A stretch of 32,925 nt of DNA from Candidatus Amesbacteria bacterium RIFOXYB1_FULL_44_23 (GTDB lineage: Bacteria; Patescibacteriota; Microgenomatia; CAZETR01; Amesbacteraceae). Within the stretch, counting starts at the first letter, position 1; every line of letters starts with the position of its first letter. This document shows positions 25,774-32,925 of the stretch, one piece after another. The DNA lies in assembly GCA_001773775.1 (NCBI GenBank), contig MEXR01000009.1, positions 1 through 32,925 on the forward strand, written 5' to 3'. The notes below the pieces were generated by a model, which saw only the letters and a program-made list of their open reading frames with translations, was not told the DNA's origin and searched no databases. A program made the position numbers and the translations under genes.

Positions 25774-25782
25774 TGGGGAGAT

Positions 25783-26823
25783 ATGAGTAACGACCAAAGA
25801 CTTCAGGCAATCAAAGTGGCCATGGAGCAAATTGAAAAACAATTTGGCAAAGGGGCAATCATGAAGATGGGAGAAAAATCTGAAAAGTTTGCCATCGATG
25901 TTATTTCCACCGGATCAATCGCTTTAGATTTGGCCCTTGGAGTAGGTGGGCTTCCCAGAAGCCGTGTTACTGAAATTTACGGTCCAGAAGCTTCTGGTAA
26001 AACTACCCTGGCCCTGCACTGTATCGCTGAGGCCCAAAAAAACGGAGGCACTGCCGCTTTTATTGATGCAGAACACGCGTTAGATCCCGTTCGGGCTGAG
26101 GCCATAGGCGTCGATTTGGACAATCTATATATCTCCCAACCGGATACCGGAGAACAGGCCCTGGAAATTGTCGAAACCCTTATCCGCTCCGGTGCCATAG
26201 ACGTTGTCGTAATCGATTCCGTTGCCGCTCTGGTACCTCGGGCCGAGATCGAAGGAGAAATGGGTGATAGTGTGATGGGGGTTCAGGCCCGGCTTATGTC
26301 TCAAGCCTTAAGAAAAATTACCGGCGCCATAGCCAAAAGCCGGACCGTAGTGATCTTTACCAATCAACTCAGGATGAAAATTGGCGTCATGTTTGGTAAT
26401 CCTGAAACGACCCCTGGCGGAATGGCACTTAAATTTTATTCATCGGTTCGCATTGACACCAGAAAAATTGAAAGCATCAAAGACGGCGATGTGGTAATAG
26501 GGTCAAGACACCGAGCCAGAATTGTTAAAAACAAAATTGCCCCTCCATTCAGAGTCGCTGAATTTGATATTTTAAACGATGGTGGAATCAGTAAATATGG
26601 AGGCCTGATTGATGTCGGACTCGAACTCGGCGTACTGCACAAAAAAGGTTCATTTGTTTATTTTGCCGAAACCATAATTGGGCAAGGTCGAATTGCTGCT
26701 GTAGAATACCTTAAAGAAAACGCAAAAGTTGCCAAACAAATTGAAGAATCAATATGGAAAATAGCCAAAGACATCAAAAAGCCTCTTCCCAAGCAGGTGG
26801 GCGAGTCGGAAATAGAAGAGTAG
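25783..26823 (+). CDS. recA: Recombinase RecA
   Basis: DNA strand-exchange ATPase, 346 residues, normal length. Walker A GPEASGKT at 67-74, Walker [11 protein letters not shown] at 141-150, MAW-like N-terminal helix, and the DNA-binding L2 region ([20 protein letters not shown], about 194-213). A short acidic C-terminus (GESEIEE) is present. The initiation region has GGGGAG close to the ATG, but the promoter position suggests an almost leaderless mRNA. recX overlaps its 3' end by 70 nt. Confidence 0.98.
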   Translation: MSNDQRLQAIKVAMEQIEKQFGKGAIMKMGEKSEKFAIDVISTGSIALDLALGVGGLPRSRVTEIYGPEASGKTTLALHCIAEAQKNGGTAAFIDAEHALDPVRAEAIGVDLDNLYISQPDTGEQALEIVETLIRSGAIDVVVIDSVAALVPRAEIEGEMGDSVMGVQARLMSQALRKITGAIAKSRTVVIFTNQLRMKIGVMFGNPETTPGGMALKFYSSVRIDTRKIESIKDGDVVIGSRHRARIVKNKIAPPFRVAEFDILNDGGISKYGGLIDVGLELGVLHKKGSFVYFAETIIGQGRIAAVEYLKENAKVAKQIEESIWKIAKDIKKPLPKQVGESEIEE

Positions 26824-27272
26824 ATCTGCTCAACTCCTGCTTTCGTATTTTAAGCCTTCGTCCTCGAAGTGAATCTGAAGTCGTCTCGTTTCTCAAAAAA
26901 AAGACCACCGATGCGGATTTGATATCAGAAATTATTACTCAATTAAAACAGCTCAAATATATCGACGATGCCAAGTTCTCTTCCTGGCTTGTTGAGTCCC
27001 GTTCTCGCTCCCGGCCCAGAGGCAAAAGACTACTGGTTCGGGAAATGAAAGCCAAGGGCATATCTGCAGATGATATTAAAGTAGAAATAGACGAAACTTC
27101 TCTTGCTGGCAAAGCTTTAGAAAAGAAACTTCATGTTTGGAAAAGCCTCCCGTACAAAGAGTTCAAGACCAAATCCTATCGTTTTTTGGCTGCCCGGGGC
27201 TTTCCATGGGAGGTCATTGAGAGGGTTACCCGGAAGCTGTATAATGGGCAGGATGTTACTGACGAAGATTAA
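26754..27272 (+). CDS. recX: RecA regulator RecX
   Basis: Modulator of RecA filaments, 172 residues. Helical repeats typical of RecX are seen: [56 protein letters not shown] and the last repeat [20 protein letters not shown]. The only ATG that includes all repeats is at 26754, which gives an unusually long 70-nt overlap with recA; the first 23 residues or so are polar and not family-like, so a non-standard start near 26826 (CTG) is possible. rny follows after 11 nt, indicating a recA-recX-rny operon. Confidence 0.9.
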   Translation: MENSQRHQKASSQAGGRVGNRRVDLLNSCFRILSLRPRSESEVVSFLKKKTTDADLISEIITQLKQLKYIDDAKFSSWLVESRSRSRPRGKRLLVREMKAKGISADDIKVEIDETSLAGKALEKKLHVWKSLPYKEFKTKSYRFLAARGFPWEVIERVTRKLYNGQDVTDED

Positions 27273-27283
27273 CCAACAAACAT

Positions 27284-28582
27284 ATGGGTTTCTATTCTCC
27301 TCCGGCAAAAACGACCGGGTCATCTCCTGATCAATCAGCTCAGGCTGAAAACTTGCTTTCTGAAATTGACGCCAGGCTGGATCAGCTTGAGCAACAAAAA
27401 GTCGGTTTAAAAAAATTAAACGACGAATACCTGACAAAGTTAGAAAAAGTCAGTGGTTTGGCCCGAGAAGATGCCAAAAAGACCTTACTGGAAGAAGCCC
27501 AGAAATTTTATTCTGACGATTTGGCCAAAGTCATTGAGCAAACCCGTCAGGATTTACAGGCCAGATCTGACGAGCTGGCTCAGGAACTGATTGTCTCCGC
27601 CATGCTGCACGGCGCCACCGACTATACGGCTGAATATACCGTTTCCACCATTACCTTGTCGGACGAAAACATTAAAGGCAGCATTATTGGCCAAAGCGGT
27701 AGAAATATTGCCGCATTTGAAAAAGCCACTGGAGTCGAAATTGAAATTGAAGAAGGAAATACCATTAAACTGTCCTCATTTGATTCTCTGCGCCGGGAAA
27801 TTGCCAGGAGAAGTTTGGAATTCTTAATCAAAGACGGACGAATTCAGCCGTCCCGGATTGAAGAAGTGGTAGCGCAAACCAAAAAGCACATGGATACGGT
27901 TTTAATGGATGAGGGTCGCAAAATTTGTAGTTCCTGCGGAGTTTATAACCTTCACCCGGAATTGATTGCTCTGATTGGCAGATATCGTTTCCGTTTTTCA
28001 TATGGGCAAAACCTGGGCATTCACACCATTGAAGAAACAAAAATCGGAGTTCAATTGGCTCATGAATTGAATCTCTCGGCCAACAATCTTGAGCTGATTC
28101 GCTTAGGTTGTTTGCTGCACGACATAGGAAAGGTGGTAACTGATGAAGAGGGAACCCACGTTCAACTTGGAGTCCAGGTTCTGAAAAAGTACGACATGCC
28201 GGAAGCTGTAGTTAACGCCGTAGCTGAACATCACGAAGACAAGCCGTTTTCTTCCATAGTTTCCCGGATTGTTTGGGTAGCTGATGCAATTTCCGGATCA
28301 CGTCCTGGGGCTCGCTATGAGCCGCACGATGCTTATGTTAAAAGACTGCAGCAGATTGAAGACATCGGGAAATCTTTCCCTCAGGTCCAGGAAGTTTATG
28401 CTTTTCAAGCCGGCCGGGATGTTAGGGTTATCGTCAAACCTGAATTGGTTTCTGATTCCGAACTTACTATTTTAGTCGCAAAAATTAAACAGGGACTGGA
28501 AAAAAATGCCCAATATGTTGGTCAGATAAAGATCACCGCCGTACGTGAAGTGCGGGCAACTGATATCACGAAAGCAAAATAA
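27284..28582 (+). CDS. rny: Ribonuclease Y without membrane anchor
   Basis: Endoribonuclease that starts mRNA decay. Residues about 18-105 are coiled coil, a KH domain with GSIIGQSGRN is at about 131-165, and the HD nuclease domain is at about 240-340 with His247, His279-Asp280, His292 and the His316-His317 pair. It has 432 residues against about 520 in B. subtilis: the N-terminal transmembrane helix and part of the coiled coil are absent. An in-frame TGA at 27260-27262 closes the frame upstream and ATG 27284 is the first start, so the short form is genuine in this sequence and should be cytosolic. A CSSC motif occurs at about 215-218. Confidence 0.95.
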   Translation: MGFYSPPAKTTGSSPDQSAQAENLLSEIDARLDQLEQQKVGLKKLNDEYLTKLEKVSGLAREDAKKTLLEEAQKFYSDDLAKVIEQTRQDLQARSDELAQELIVSAMLHGATDYTAEYTVSTITLSDENIKGSIIGQSGRNIAAFEKATGVEIEIEEGNTIKLSSFDSLRREIARRSLEFLIKDGRIQPSRIEEVVAQTKKHMDTVLMDEGRKICSSCGVYNLHPELIALIGRYRFRFSYGQNLGIHTIEETKIGVQLAHELNLSANNLELIRLGCLLHDIGKVVTDEEGTHVQLGVQVLKKYDMPEAVVNAVAEHHEDKPFSSIVSRIVWVADAISGSRPGARYEPHDAYVKRLQQIEDIGKSFPQVQEVYAFQAGRDVRVIVKPELVSDSELTILVAKIKQGLEKNAQYVGQIKITAVREVRATDITKAK

Positions 28583-28594
28583 TCACCGTACTTC

Positions 28595-28623
28595 TTGACA
28601 TTTACTCCCCGGTATAATATTTT
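28595..28623 (+). promoter_or_regulatory. HU promoter region
   Basis: A perfect TTGACA (28595-28600) and a perfect TATAAT (28613-28618), but only 12 bp apart, too close for one promoter. TATTTT at 28618-28623 gives a 17-bp spacer with the -35. Which -10 is used cannot be told by eye; either gives a leader of about 35-45 nt, unlike other genes here. Confidence 0.45.
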
Positions 28624-28633
28624 TGGCTTACAC

Positions 28634-28675
28634 ATGAAGTTTTTTGGAGAGGAGGTGAAGATAATAAATGACTAA
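28634..28675 (+). CDS. Possible 13-codon upstream ORF overlapping the HU start
   Basis: ATG at 28634 opens a 13-residue frame (MKFFGEEVKIIND) whose stop lies 8 nt inside the HU gene and which contains the HU Shine-Dalgarno. It could couple or tune HU translation. It may be chance; no product evidence is available. Confidence 0.25.
   Translation: MKFFGEEVKIIND
28650..28657 (+). promoter_or_regulatory. Strong Shine-Dalgarno of HU
   Basis: AGGAGGTG, ending 10 nt before the ATG at 28668. It is the only near-perfect anti-SD complement seen before a gene in this window. Confidence 0.7.
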
Positions 28676-28940
28676 ACAACAAATGTTTGAAGTAGTTGCC
28701 AAAAAAGCTCACTTGACCAAAAAAGCCGCTCGCGAGTCTGTAGAAACTTTGCTCGAGGAGGTCCGTAAATCATTGGCCAAAGGAGAAAAAGTCGTTCTAT
28801 CTGGATTTGGAACTTTCAAAGTTACTCGGGTAAAAGATAAGCCGGTTATCGTACCCCGAACCAAAGAAAGAAAGATCGTCAAAGGTCACAGAGTCGCCAG
28901 GTTCACTCCCGGTAAAACTCTGAAAAAAGCAGTTAAATAG
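28668..28940 (+). CDS. hup: DNA-binding protein HU
   Basis: Histone-like, DNA-bending nucleoid protein, 90 residues, the standard length. Signs: the N-terminal helices (TKQQMFEVVAKKAHLTKKAA), the core GEKVVLSGFGTFKV and the DNA-clasping arm ending in HRVARFTPGKTLKKAVK. The arm has the usual Pro (PVIVPRTKERK) that wedges into DNA. It stands alone with its own promoter, a strong Shine-Dalgarno and a terminator, as expected for an abundant protein. IHF cannot be wholly excluded, but single HU is the simplest reading. Confidence 0.96.
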   Translation: MTKQQMFEVVAKKAHLTKKAARESVETLLEEVRKSLAKGEKVVLSGFGTFKVTRVKDKPVIVPRTKERKIVKGHRVARFTPGKTLKKAVK

Positions 28941-28972
28941 TTTTTAATTATTTAATTGGCACATCGTTTGGA

Positions 28973-29002
28973 AAAAAACGAGGCACTTTCGCCTCGTTTT
29001 TT
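28973..29002 (+). terminator. Rho-independent terminator after HU
   Basis: Arms AACGAGGC and GCCTCGTT, extended by flanking A and T runs, with loop ACTTTC and at least six T after the stem. It is the clearest terminator in the window, 33 nt after the HU stop. Confidence 0.92.
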
Positions 29003-29018
29003 GGGCTTAAAAAAGAGG

Positions 29019-29024
29019 TAAAAT
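29019..29024 (+). promoter_or_regulatory. -10 of the ABC-2 permease operon, leaderless position
   Basis: TAAAAT ending 6 nt before the ATG at 29031, directly after the HU terminator, so the start site would fall on the start codon. No convincing -35; the place where it should be lies in the terminator T tract. Confidence 0.4.
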
Positions 29025-29030
29025 ACAAAA

Positions 29031-29822
29031 ATGCGCAAATACATAGCTTTTGCTAAGGCAACCTGGCAACTGACCCTCGCCTATCGGGGGGAGAGTTTTA
29101 TATGGTTAATCCTGGAAATCATACCCATGCTGATTTTCATCAGTTTTTGGAATAGTTTGTTGGAAACTCAACGTATCACCCACGCCCAATTTTCTCATCT
29201 GGTGTTGTACTATCTGCTCACATTAATAGTTTCACGGCTCACCGCTATTCATTTTGAAGACTGGATAATCGAGGAAATCAAAGACGGAAAAATCAGCCGT
29301 TACTTATTAAAACCGTTTTCTTACAAGTTGTATTTACTCTCCAGCGAAATTACCTGGCGGGTTTCCGGGTTAATATATTTACTCCCCGCGCTTCTTCTGT
29401 TTGTACCGATTCTGAGTAATATCGAAATATCTGCTCCGGGATTACCACAAATCTCAGGCAGCCTTCTTATCTTATTTCTGGCCTTTCTTCAGCGTTATTT
29501 CTTGGGGTTTTTAATCGGTATTGCCGCTTTTTGGTTTGAACAGTCAAAATCATTAATTCACCTCAAGTGGATGTGTGAGGGAATATTTGGCGGCGCTTGG
29601 CTGCCTTTATATTTTTTCCCTGACTGGTTACAAAAACTGGCCCGGCTCACCCCTTTTTATTCCTGGTTCTTTTATCCTTTGGAAATGCTTCTGAAACCTC
29701 TCAATGCTTCTGCCTTTGTTATCAATTTAGCTCTGGCCGTGTTTTGGACTCTAAGTTTGTGGCAATTATCAAAATTACTCTGGAAGAAAGCCATCGTTAA
29801 ATATTCAGCCGTTGGCAATTAA
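29031..29822 (+). CDS. ABC-2 family permease, pair 1, first subunit (DUF990/COG4587-like)
   Basis: A 263-residue membrane protein with about six helices. An amphipathic N-terminus (RKYIAFAKATWQLTLAYRGE) leads into helix 1. The cytoplasmic segment FEDWIIEEIKDGKISRYLLKPFSYKLYLL is typical of the ABC-2/DUF990 permeases that work with COG4586-type ATPases; the substrate is unknown. It resembles the third permease gene at the same places (LLKPFS and the C-terminal KKAIVKYS). The second permease starts 1 nt after its stop. Confidence 0.85.
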   Translation: MRKYIAFAKATWQLTLAYRGESFIWLILEIIPMLIFISFWNSLLETQRITHAQFSHLVLYYLLTLIVSRLTAIHFEDWIIEEIKDGKISRYLLKPFSYKLYLLSSEITWRVSGLIYLLPALLLFVPILSNIEISAPGLPQISGSLLILFLAFLQRYFLGFLIGIAAFWFEQSKSLIHLKWMCEGIFGGAWLPLYFFPDWLQKLARLTPFYSWFFYPLEMLLKPLNASAFVINLALAVFWTLSLWQLSKLLWKKAIVKYSAVGN

Positions 29823-29823
29823 T

Positions 29824-30612
29824 ATGCGTCGCTACATTAAACTGATCTTTCATATGATTTCCATCTCCTGGATGCAGGCCATGGAATATCGCAGCGATTT
29901 TATCAGCTGGATGCTTGTAGATACTGGCTGGTCGATCATGGATTTAGCCTTTTTTACTTCGCTCATTAACTTTACTCAGGTGATCGGCGACTGGAACAAA
30001 GGTCAGTCGCTGGTCGTTTTGGGTGTGTTTAGGCTTTTGGTTATTCCGGTCTGGGGTTGGATGTTTAATAGTTTCCATCTGCTACCTCGCTTAGTCTCCG
30101 AAGGTCGTTTGGATATGATTATTACCAAACCAGCCGATAGTCAGTTCTTGGTTTCCACCAGAAACTTCAGTTTTTCCATTTTACCCTCACTTGTCACCGG
30201 CTCGGCTTTCATCTGGATGGGCTTTAATTTACTGGGTTTTGTTCCCAACGTATATCAGATATTGCTTTTTCTTTGGCTGACTTTAGTATCAATTACGCTT
30301 ATGTACGCCTTGTATTTTCTTACTATGACCGCCGTTCTGTTTACCGATCGCTTGGATAATCTCTATCACATATTTACGGCATTTTATGACTCTTCCAAAT
30401 ACCCGGCCCAAATCTATCCGGTTTTCTGGCAACATCTCTTAACCACAATTTTTCCGCTGGCCTTGATGATTGTTGTTCCGGCTGAATCACTCTTTTTACC
30501 CGTAAACATCGTTAGACTGGTTCAGTTTCACCTGTTAACCGTTGTGTTTCTTTTCGTAGGTCGCCGGGTTTGGTTTGCCGGTCTTCGTCGCTATTCGTCC
30601 GCCAGTTCCTAG
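29824..30612 (+). CDS. ABC-2 family permease, pair 1, second subunit (COG3694-like)
   Basis: A 262-residue permease with about six helices. Diagnostic segments: the N-terminal SWMQAMEYRSDFISWML, EGRLDMIITKPADSQFLVS and SSKYPAQIYPVFWQ, and the C-terminal RRYSSASS. The last two recur in the fourth permease (KYPSQIY, HHYSSASS), marking both as the same subunit type. I chose the ATG at 29824; the frame also allows a TTG at 29812 overlapping the previous gene. It should pair with the first permease as a heterodimeric channel. Confidence 0.85.
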   Translation: MRRYIKLIFHMISISWMQAMEYRSDFISWMLVDTGWSIMDLAFFTSLINFTQVIGDWNKGQSLVVLGVFRLLVIPVWGWMFNSFHLLPRLVSEGRLDMIITKPADSQFLVSTRNFSFSILPSLVTGSAFIWMGFNLLGFVPNVYQILLFLWLTLVSITLMYALYFLTMTAVLFTDRLDNLYHIFTAFYDSSKYPAQIYPVFWQHLLTTIFPLALMIVVPAESLFLPVNIVRLVQFHLLTVVFLFVGRRVWFAGLRRYSSASS

Positions 30613-30615
30613 GAG

Positions 30616-30621
30616 TACAAT
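30616..30621 (+). promoter_or_regulatory. Candidate -10 / AGGAG upstream of the third permease
   Basis: TACAAT ends 6 nt before the ATG at 30628. An AGGAG (30611-30615) lies 12 nt before the same ATG, rather far for a Shine-Dalgarno. Either may start expression. Confidence 0.3.
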
Positions 30622-30627
30622 CAACCG

Positions 30628-31380
30628 ATGAAGCGGTATTGGTTGGTATTCACGCAAAATATTTCTCAGGTTTCCACCTATCGGTTTCATATTTTATTAT
30701 CTTTATTTCAAAACTTAGTTCAGCCCGCAATTCTTTTAGTAGTTCTATTTTTAATTAAACCTTCAGGAGAAATTACTTTTGCCCAACTCCTGCCTTACTA
30801 TCTGCTGGTTGCCTTAATTTCCCCGCTGACTATCAGTAATATCGACGAAGAATTGGATGAACTGACTGCTAGTGGTGATATCAATAACTTTTTAATTAAG
30901 CCGTTTTCCTTAACCAAGTGGCTCTACGCCAAAGCCTTAAGCGAAAAGCTGACCATGCTTTTACTGCTTTGCCTTCCTCTGGGTCTGGCCTTTGTTTATA
31001 ACCATTTAAACCTTTTTCAAATTGCTTTGGTTATGCTGATTATTGTTTTATCGTTTTCGCTATCTTTCTTTCTGAGTTTTTTTATCGGAATCAGCTGCTT
31101 CTGGATTGAAGATTTTTGGGCCATTCACAACGTTAAATACGTTGTTATTTCTTTCCTGGGTGGGCTGATCCTGCCTTACCCGTTCTTTTCTCAGGTTTGG
31201 CAGGATATCCTGAAATTCACCCCTTTTCCGTATTTAGTTAATTTTCCCATCAAATATATTCAGGGTCAGGTTTCACCCGAGTCGATTGTCATTACTTTAA
31301 TTTGGTTGGTGGTTTTGATTATTTGGTCGGAGCTTTTTTTAAGAAAAGCCATCTCGAAATATTCATATGTTGCCGCTTAA
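30628..31380 (+). CDS. ABC-2 family permease, pair 2, first subunit (DUF990/COG4587-like)
   Basis: A 250-residue membrane protein with about six helices, of the same type as the first permease: N-terminal RYWLVFTQNISQVSTYRFH, the cytoplasmic stretch DEELDELTASGDINNFLIKPFSL and the end LRKAISKYSYVAA. The sequences have diverged well beyond a recent copy. Its end overlaps the start of the fourth permease by 14 nt, suggesting coupled translation within this pair. Confidence 0.85.
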   Translation: MKRYWLVFTQNISQVSTYRFHILLSLFQNLVQPAILLVVLFLIKPSGEITFAQLLPYYLLVALISPLTISNIDEELDELTASGDINNFLIKPFSLTKWLYAKALSEKLTMLLLLCLPLGLAFVYNHLNLFQIALVMLIIVLSFSLSFFLSFFIGISCFWIEDFWAIHNVKYVVISFLGGLILPYPFFSQVWQDILKFTPFPYLVNFPIKYIQGQVSPESIVITLIWLVVLIIWSELFLRKAISKYSYVAA

Positions 31381-32155
31381 GATTTTTAAAACCATTTATT
31401 CTGCCCGGCTGGGTAAGGATTTTAGTTTGCCGCTTTGGTCTCAGATTTTTTCTCACGTCGGCTCGTTGTGTTTCTTTTTCTTTCACCTTTTATCTTTTCA
31501 GCTGTTTATAAATAAATTTTCCTTCCCGGGTTGGCCCGCGGTGGATTTATGGGTTTTATTATTTACTTTTGAAATTTTTACTTATTTGGCTTTCTTTTTA
31601 TTTTGGAAGGGTTTTAATCACACCATTCGGGACGTTAACACCGGAGGATTTGACCTGATTATTACCAAACCTGTCTCAACTATTCTGATAACAATTTTTC
31701 GCGGCGGTGGGTTGCACAACCTAACCTGCGCTTTCCTGGGTATTTTATTTTTATTCATCCATGTCGTGACCAATAATCTATCTGTTTCACCACTATCCGT
31801 AATTGGTTTTTTGTTTAGCCTTGGGTTTAGCCTTTTTACATTTCTTAATTTGTCGCTTTGTTTTATCGCCCTGACTTTTCATTTCGGCAAAGTGACCGGT
31901 CTGGCATATGCCAGCTTTCAGGTCCAGGAAGTATACAAATACCCTTCCCAAATATATCAAAACTCTAACTTGCTCTTTGCCGTTGCTTTTATTTTTCTGT
32001 CACTTTTTACTACATTTCCGGCCAGTATCCTGTTAGGAAAGTATATCTCTCTTTTGAATGCCGGCATTTATATCGGTTTTTCAATTGCTATTTATTTACT
32101 ATCTAGAATCATCTGGTCTTGGAGTCTTCATCACTACTCTTCCGCCAGCTCTTAG
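31367..32155 (+). CDS. ABC-2 family permease, pair 2, second subunit (COG3694-like)
   Basis: A 262-residue membrane protein with about six helices and the marks of the second-subunit type: GGFDLIITKPVSTILIT, VYKYPSQIYQNS, FTTFPASILLG and the final HHYSSASS. The N-terminus is basic (LPLKIFKTIYSARLGKDFS). It overlaps the previous gene and is followed after 14 nt by the ATPase, so pair 2 is the one most tightly linked to the ATPase. Confidence 0.85.
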   Translation: MLPLKIFKTIYSARLGKDFSLPLWSQIFSHVGSLCFFFFHLLSFQLFINKFSFPGWPAVDLWVLLFTFEIFTYLAFFLFWKGFNHTIRDVNTGGFDLIITKPVSTILITIFRGGGLHNLTCAFLGILFLFIHVVTNNLSVSPLSVIGFLFSLGFSLFTFLNLSLCFIALTFHFGKVTGLAYASFQVQEVYKYPSQIYQNSNLLFAVAFIFLSLFTTFPASILLGKYISLLNAGIYIGFSIAIYLLSRIIWSWSLHHYSSASS

Positions 32156-32157
32156 AG

Positions 32158-32163
32158 TAAAAT
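32158..32163 (+). promoter_or_regulatory. Candidate -10 before the ABC ATPase
   Basis: TAAAAT ending 6 nt before the ATG at 32170. It may add a leaderless promoter inside the operon; no good -35. Confidence 0.3.
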
Positions 32164-32169
32164 TACCGC

Positions 32170-32925
32170 ATGTCTCAGATTTCGGTTTCCGGTCTTAAAA
32201 AATACTATAAAGTTCATCAAAAAGAACCGGGACTTTCCGGATCAATAAAATCGCTGTTTAATCGTAAATATTATGACGTCAAAGCCGTAGACGACGTTTC
32301 ATTTGAAATAGCCGAAGGCGAATTGGTCGGTTTTATAGGTCCCAACGGGGCCGGAAAAACTACCACCTTGAAAGTTCTGTCAGGTCTTTTATACCCCACC
32401 TCTGGGCTAGTTAGTGTATTAGGCTACACCCCCTGGGATAGAAAACCGGCCTTTCAAAAGCAGTTCTCCTTGGTTATGGGTCAAAAAAATCAGCTCTGGT
32501 GGGACTTGCCGGCTATTGAATCTTTTATTCTGAATAAGGAAATCTATGAAGTTCCCGACGATAAGTACAAAAAGACCCTTGATGAGTTGGTTGAATTATT
32601 GGAAGTTGGGGAGTTTCTGAAAGTTCAGGTCAGAAAACTGTCTTTGGGCCAGAGAATGAAAATGGAATTAATTGCCGCCCTGATTCATTCGCCCAAAATT
32701 CTTTTTCTGGATGAGCCGACGATTGGGTTAGACGTAGTCATGCAAAAAAAGATGCGCGACTTTATCAAACAATACAATCGGAAATATCAATCCACCATCA
32801 TTCTCACTTCTCATTACATGGACGACGTTAAAGAACTGTGCGAGCGGGTGGTAATTATCGATCACGGTAAATTAATTTTTGACGGCAAATTAAACGACAT
32901 CATCAAAAAATATGCCGACCACAAG
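32170..32925 (+). CDS. ABC transporter ATPase (COG4586-like), 3' partial
   Basis: Nucleotide-binding subunit for the adjacent ABC-2 permeases. 252 codons are visible and the frame is open at the window end. Motifs in order: Walker A GPNGAGKTTT, Q-loop (VMGQKNQLWWDLP), signature LSLGQRMKMEL (LSLGQ in place of LSGGQ, common in this subfamily), Walker B ILFLDEPTIGLD and the H-loop LTSHYMDDV. The N-terminal extension between the first strand and Walker A (HQKEPGLSGSIKSLFNRKYY) is typical of the COG4586 group that accompanies DUF990 permeases. The substrate is unknown. The ATG lies 14 nt after the fourth permease. Confidence 0.95.
   Translation, partial: MSQISVSGLKKYYKVHQKEPGLSGSIKSLFNRKYYDVKAVDDVSFEIAEGELVGFIGPNGAGKTTTLKVLSGLLYPTSGLVSVLGYTPWDRKPAFQKQFSLVMGQKNQLWWDLPAIESFILNKEIYEVPDDKYKKTLDELVELLEVGEFLKVQVRKLSLGQRMKMELIAALIHSPKILFLDEPTIGLDVVMQKKMRDFIKQYNRKYQSTIILTSHYMDDVKELCERVVIIDHGKLIFDGKLNDIIKKYADHK

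Noticed and set aside
25741-25782. SOS (LexA) operator at recA
   Set aside because: No GAAC-N4-GTTC or CTG-N10-CAG pattern is found around the promoter.
1-32925. CRISPR arrays, insertion sequences or long direct repeats
   Set aside because: None were seen on reading; the only duplications are diverged paralogues (binding proteins and permease pairs).

Overview
The window looks like a chromosomal segment of a Candidate Phyla Radiation (Patescibacteria) bacterium, probably of the Microgenomates type. This is inferred from gene content, not from a marker phylogeny. Supporting signs are compact operons with ATGA overlaps, a short AlaRS without the C-Ala domain, an RNase Y without its membrane anchor, a membrane protein joining an actin-like (PilM/FtsA) fold to a baseplate J-like domain next to a sortase, and a beta-prime clamp insertion resembling the actinobacterial one. 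The DNA is moderately AT-rich. Coding density is very high: no stretch over 300 bases lacks a gene, provided the minus-strand ORF at 3051-3443 is accepted.

Layout. (1) 1-3042: the end of ftsK, a RodZ-like HTH/membrane protein and a small membrane protein (division and shape). (2) 3051-3443, minus: an unknown Cys-containing protein, divergent from alaS. (3) 3496-9726: alaS, the PilM-like/baseplate J-like fusion, sortase, ruvX, a small zinc ribbon and mltG (envelope functions mixed with housekeeping). (4) 9704-20679: rpoB-rpoC, then rpsL-rpsG joined directly to rpsD-rpoA-rplQ-rplM-rpsI. The fusA/tuf/S10/spc block that normally separates these two halves is absent. An unknown small gene follows. 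(5) 21011-24861, minus: tRNA-Pro(GGG), two tandem PF04392-type substrate-binding proteins (the first with an apparent -1 frameshift in a 7-T run), a Cache-HAMP receptor with no output domain, and a small membrane protein. This is an accessory sensory island with no transporter. (6) 24901-28940: a DUF1189-like membrane protein, recA-recX-rny, then HU with its own leader and terminator. (7) 29031-end: four ABC-2 (DUF990-like) permeases arranged as two tandem pairs, then one ABC ATPase that runs off the window.

How genes are expressed. About twelve genes have a -10-like hexamer ending only 6-9 bases before the start codon, and several are perfect TATAAT. Transcription would then begin at or almost at the start codon, so the mRNAs would be leaderless. 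Genes inside operons also mostly lack a Shine-Dalgarno. HU is the marked exception, with a strong AGGAGGTG inside a short leader. rpoBC is the other exception: its best promoter lies in the end of mltG, upstream of two terminator-like hairpins.

The best candidates for undescribed biology are the actin-like/baseplate J-like membrane protein coupled to a sortase, the receptor plus binding-protein island without any visible output, and the leaderless promoter architecture.
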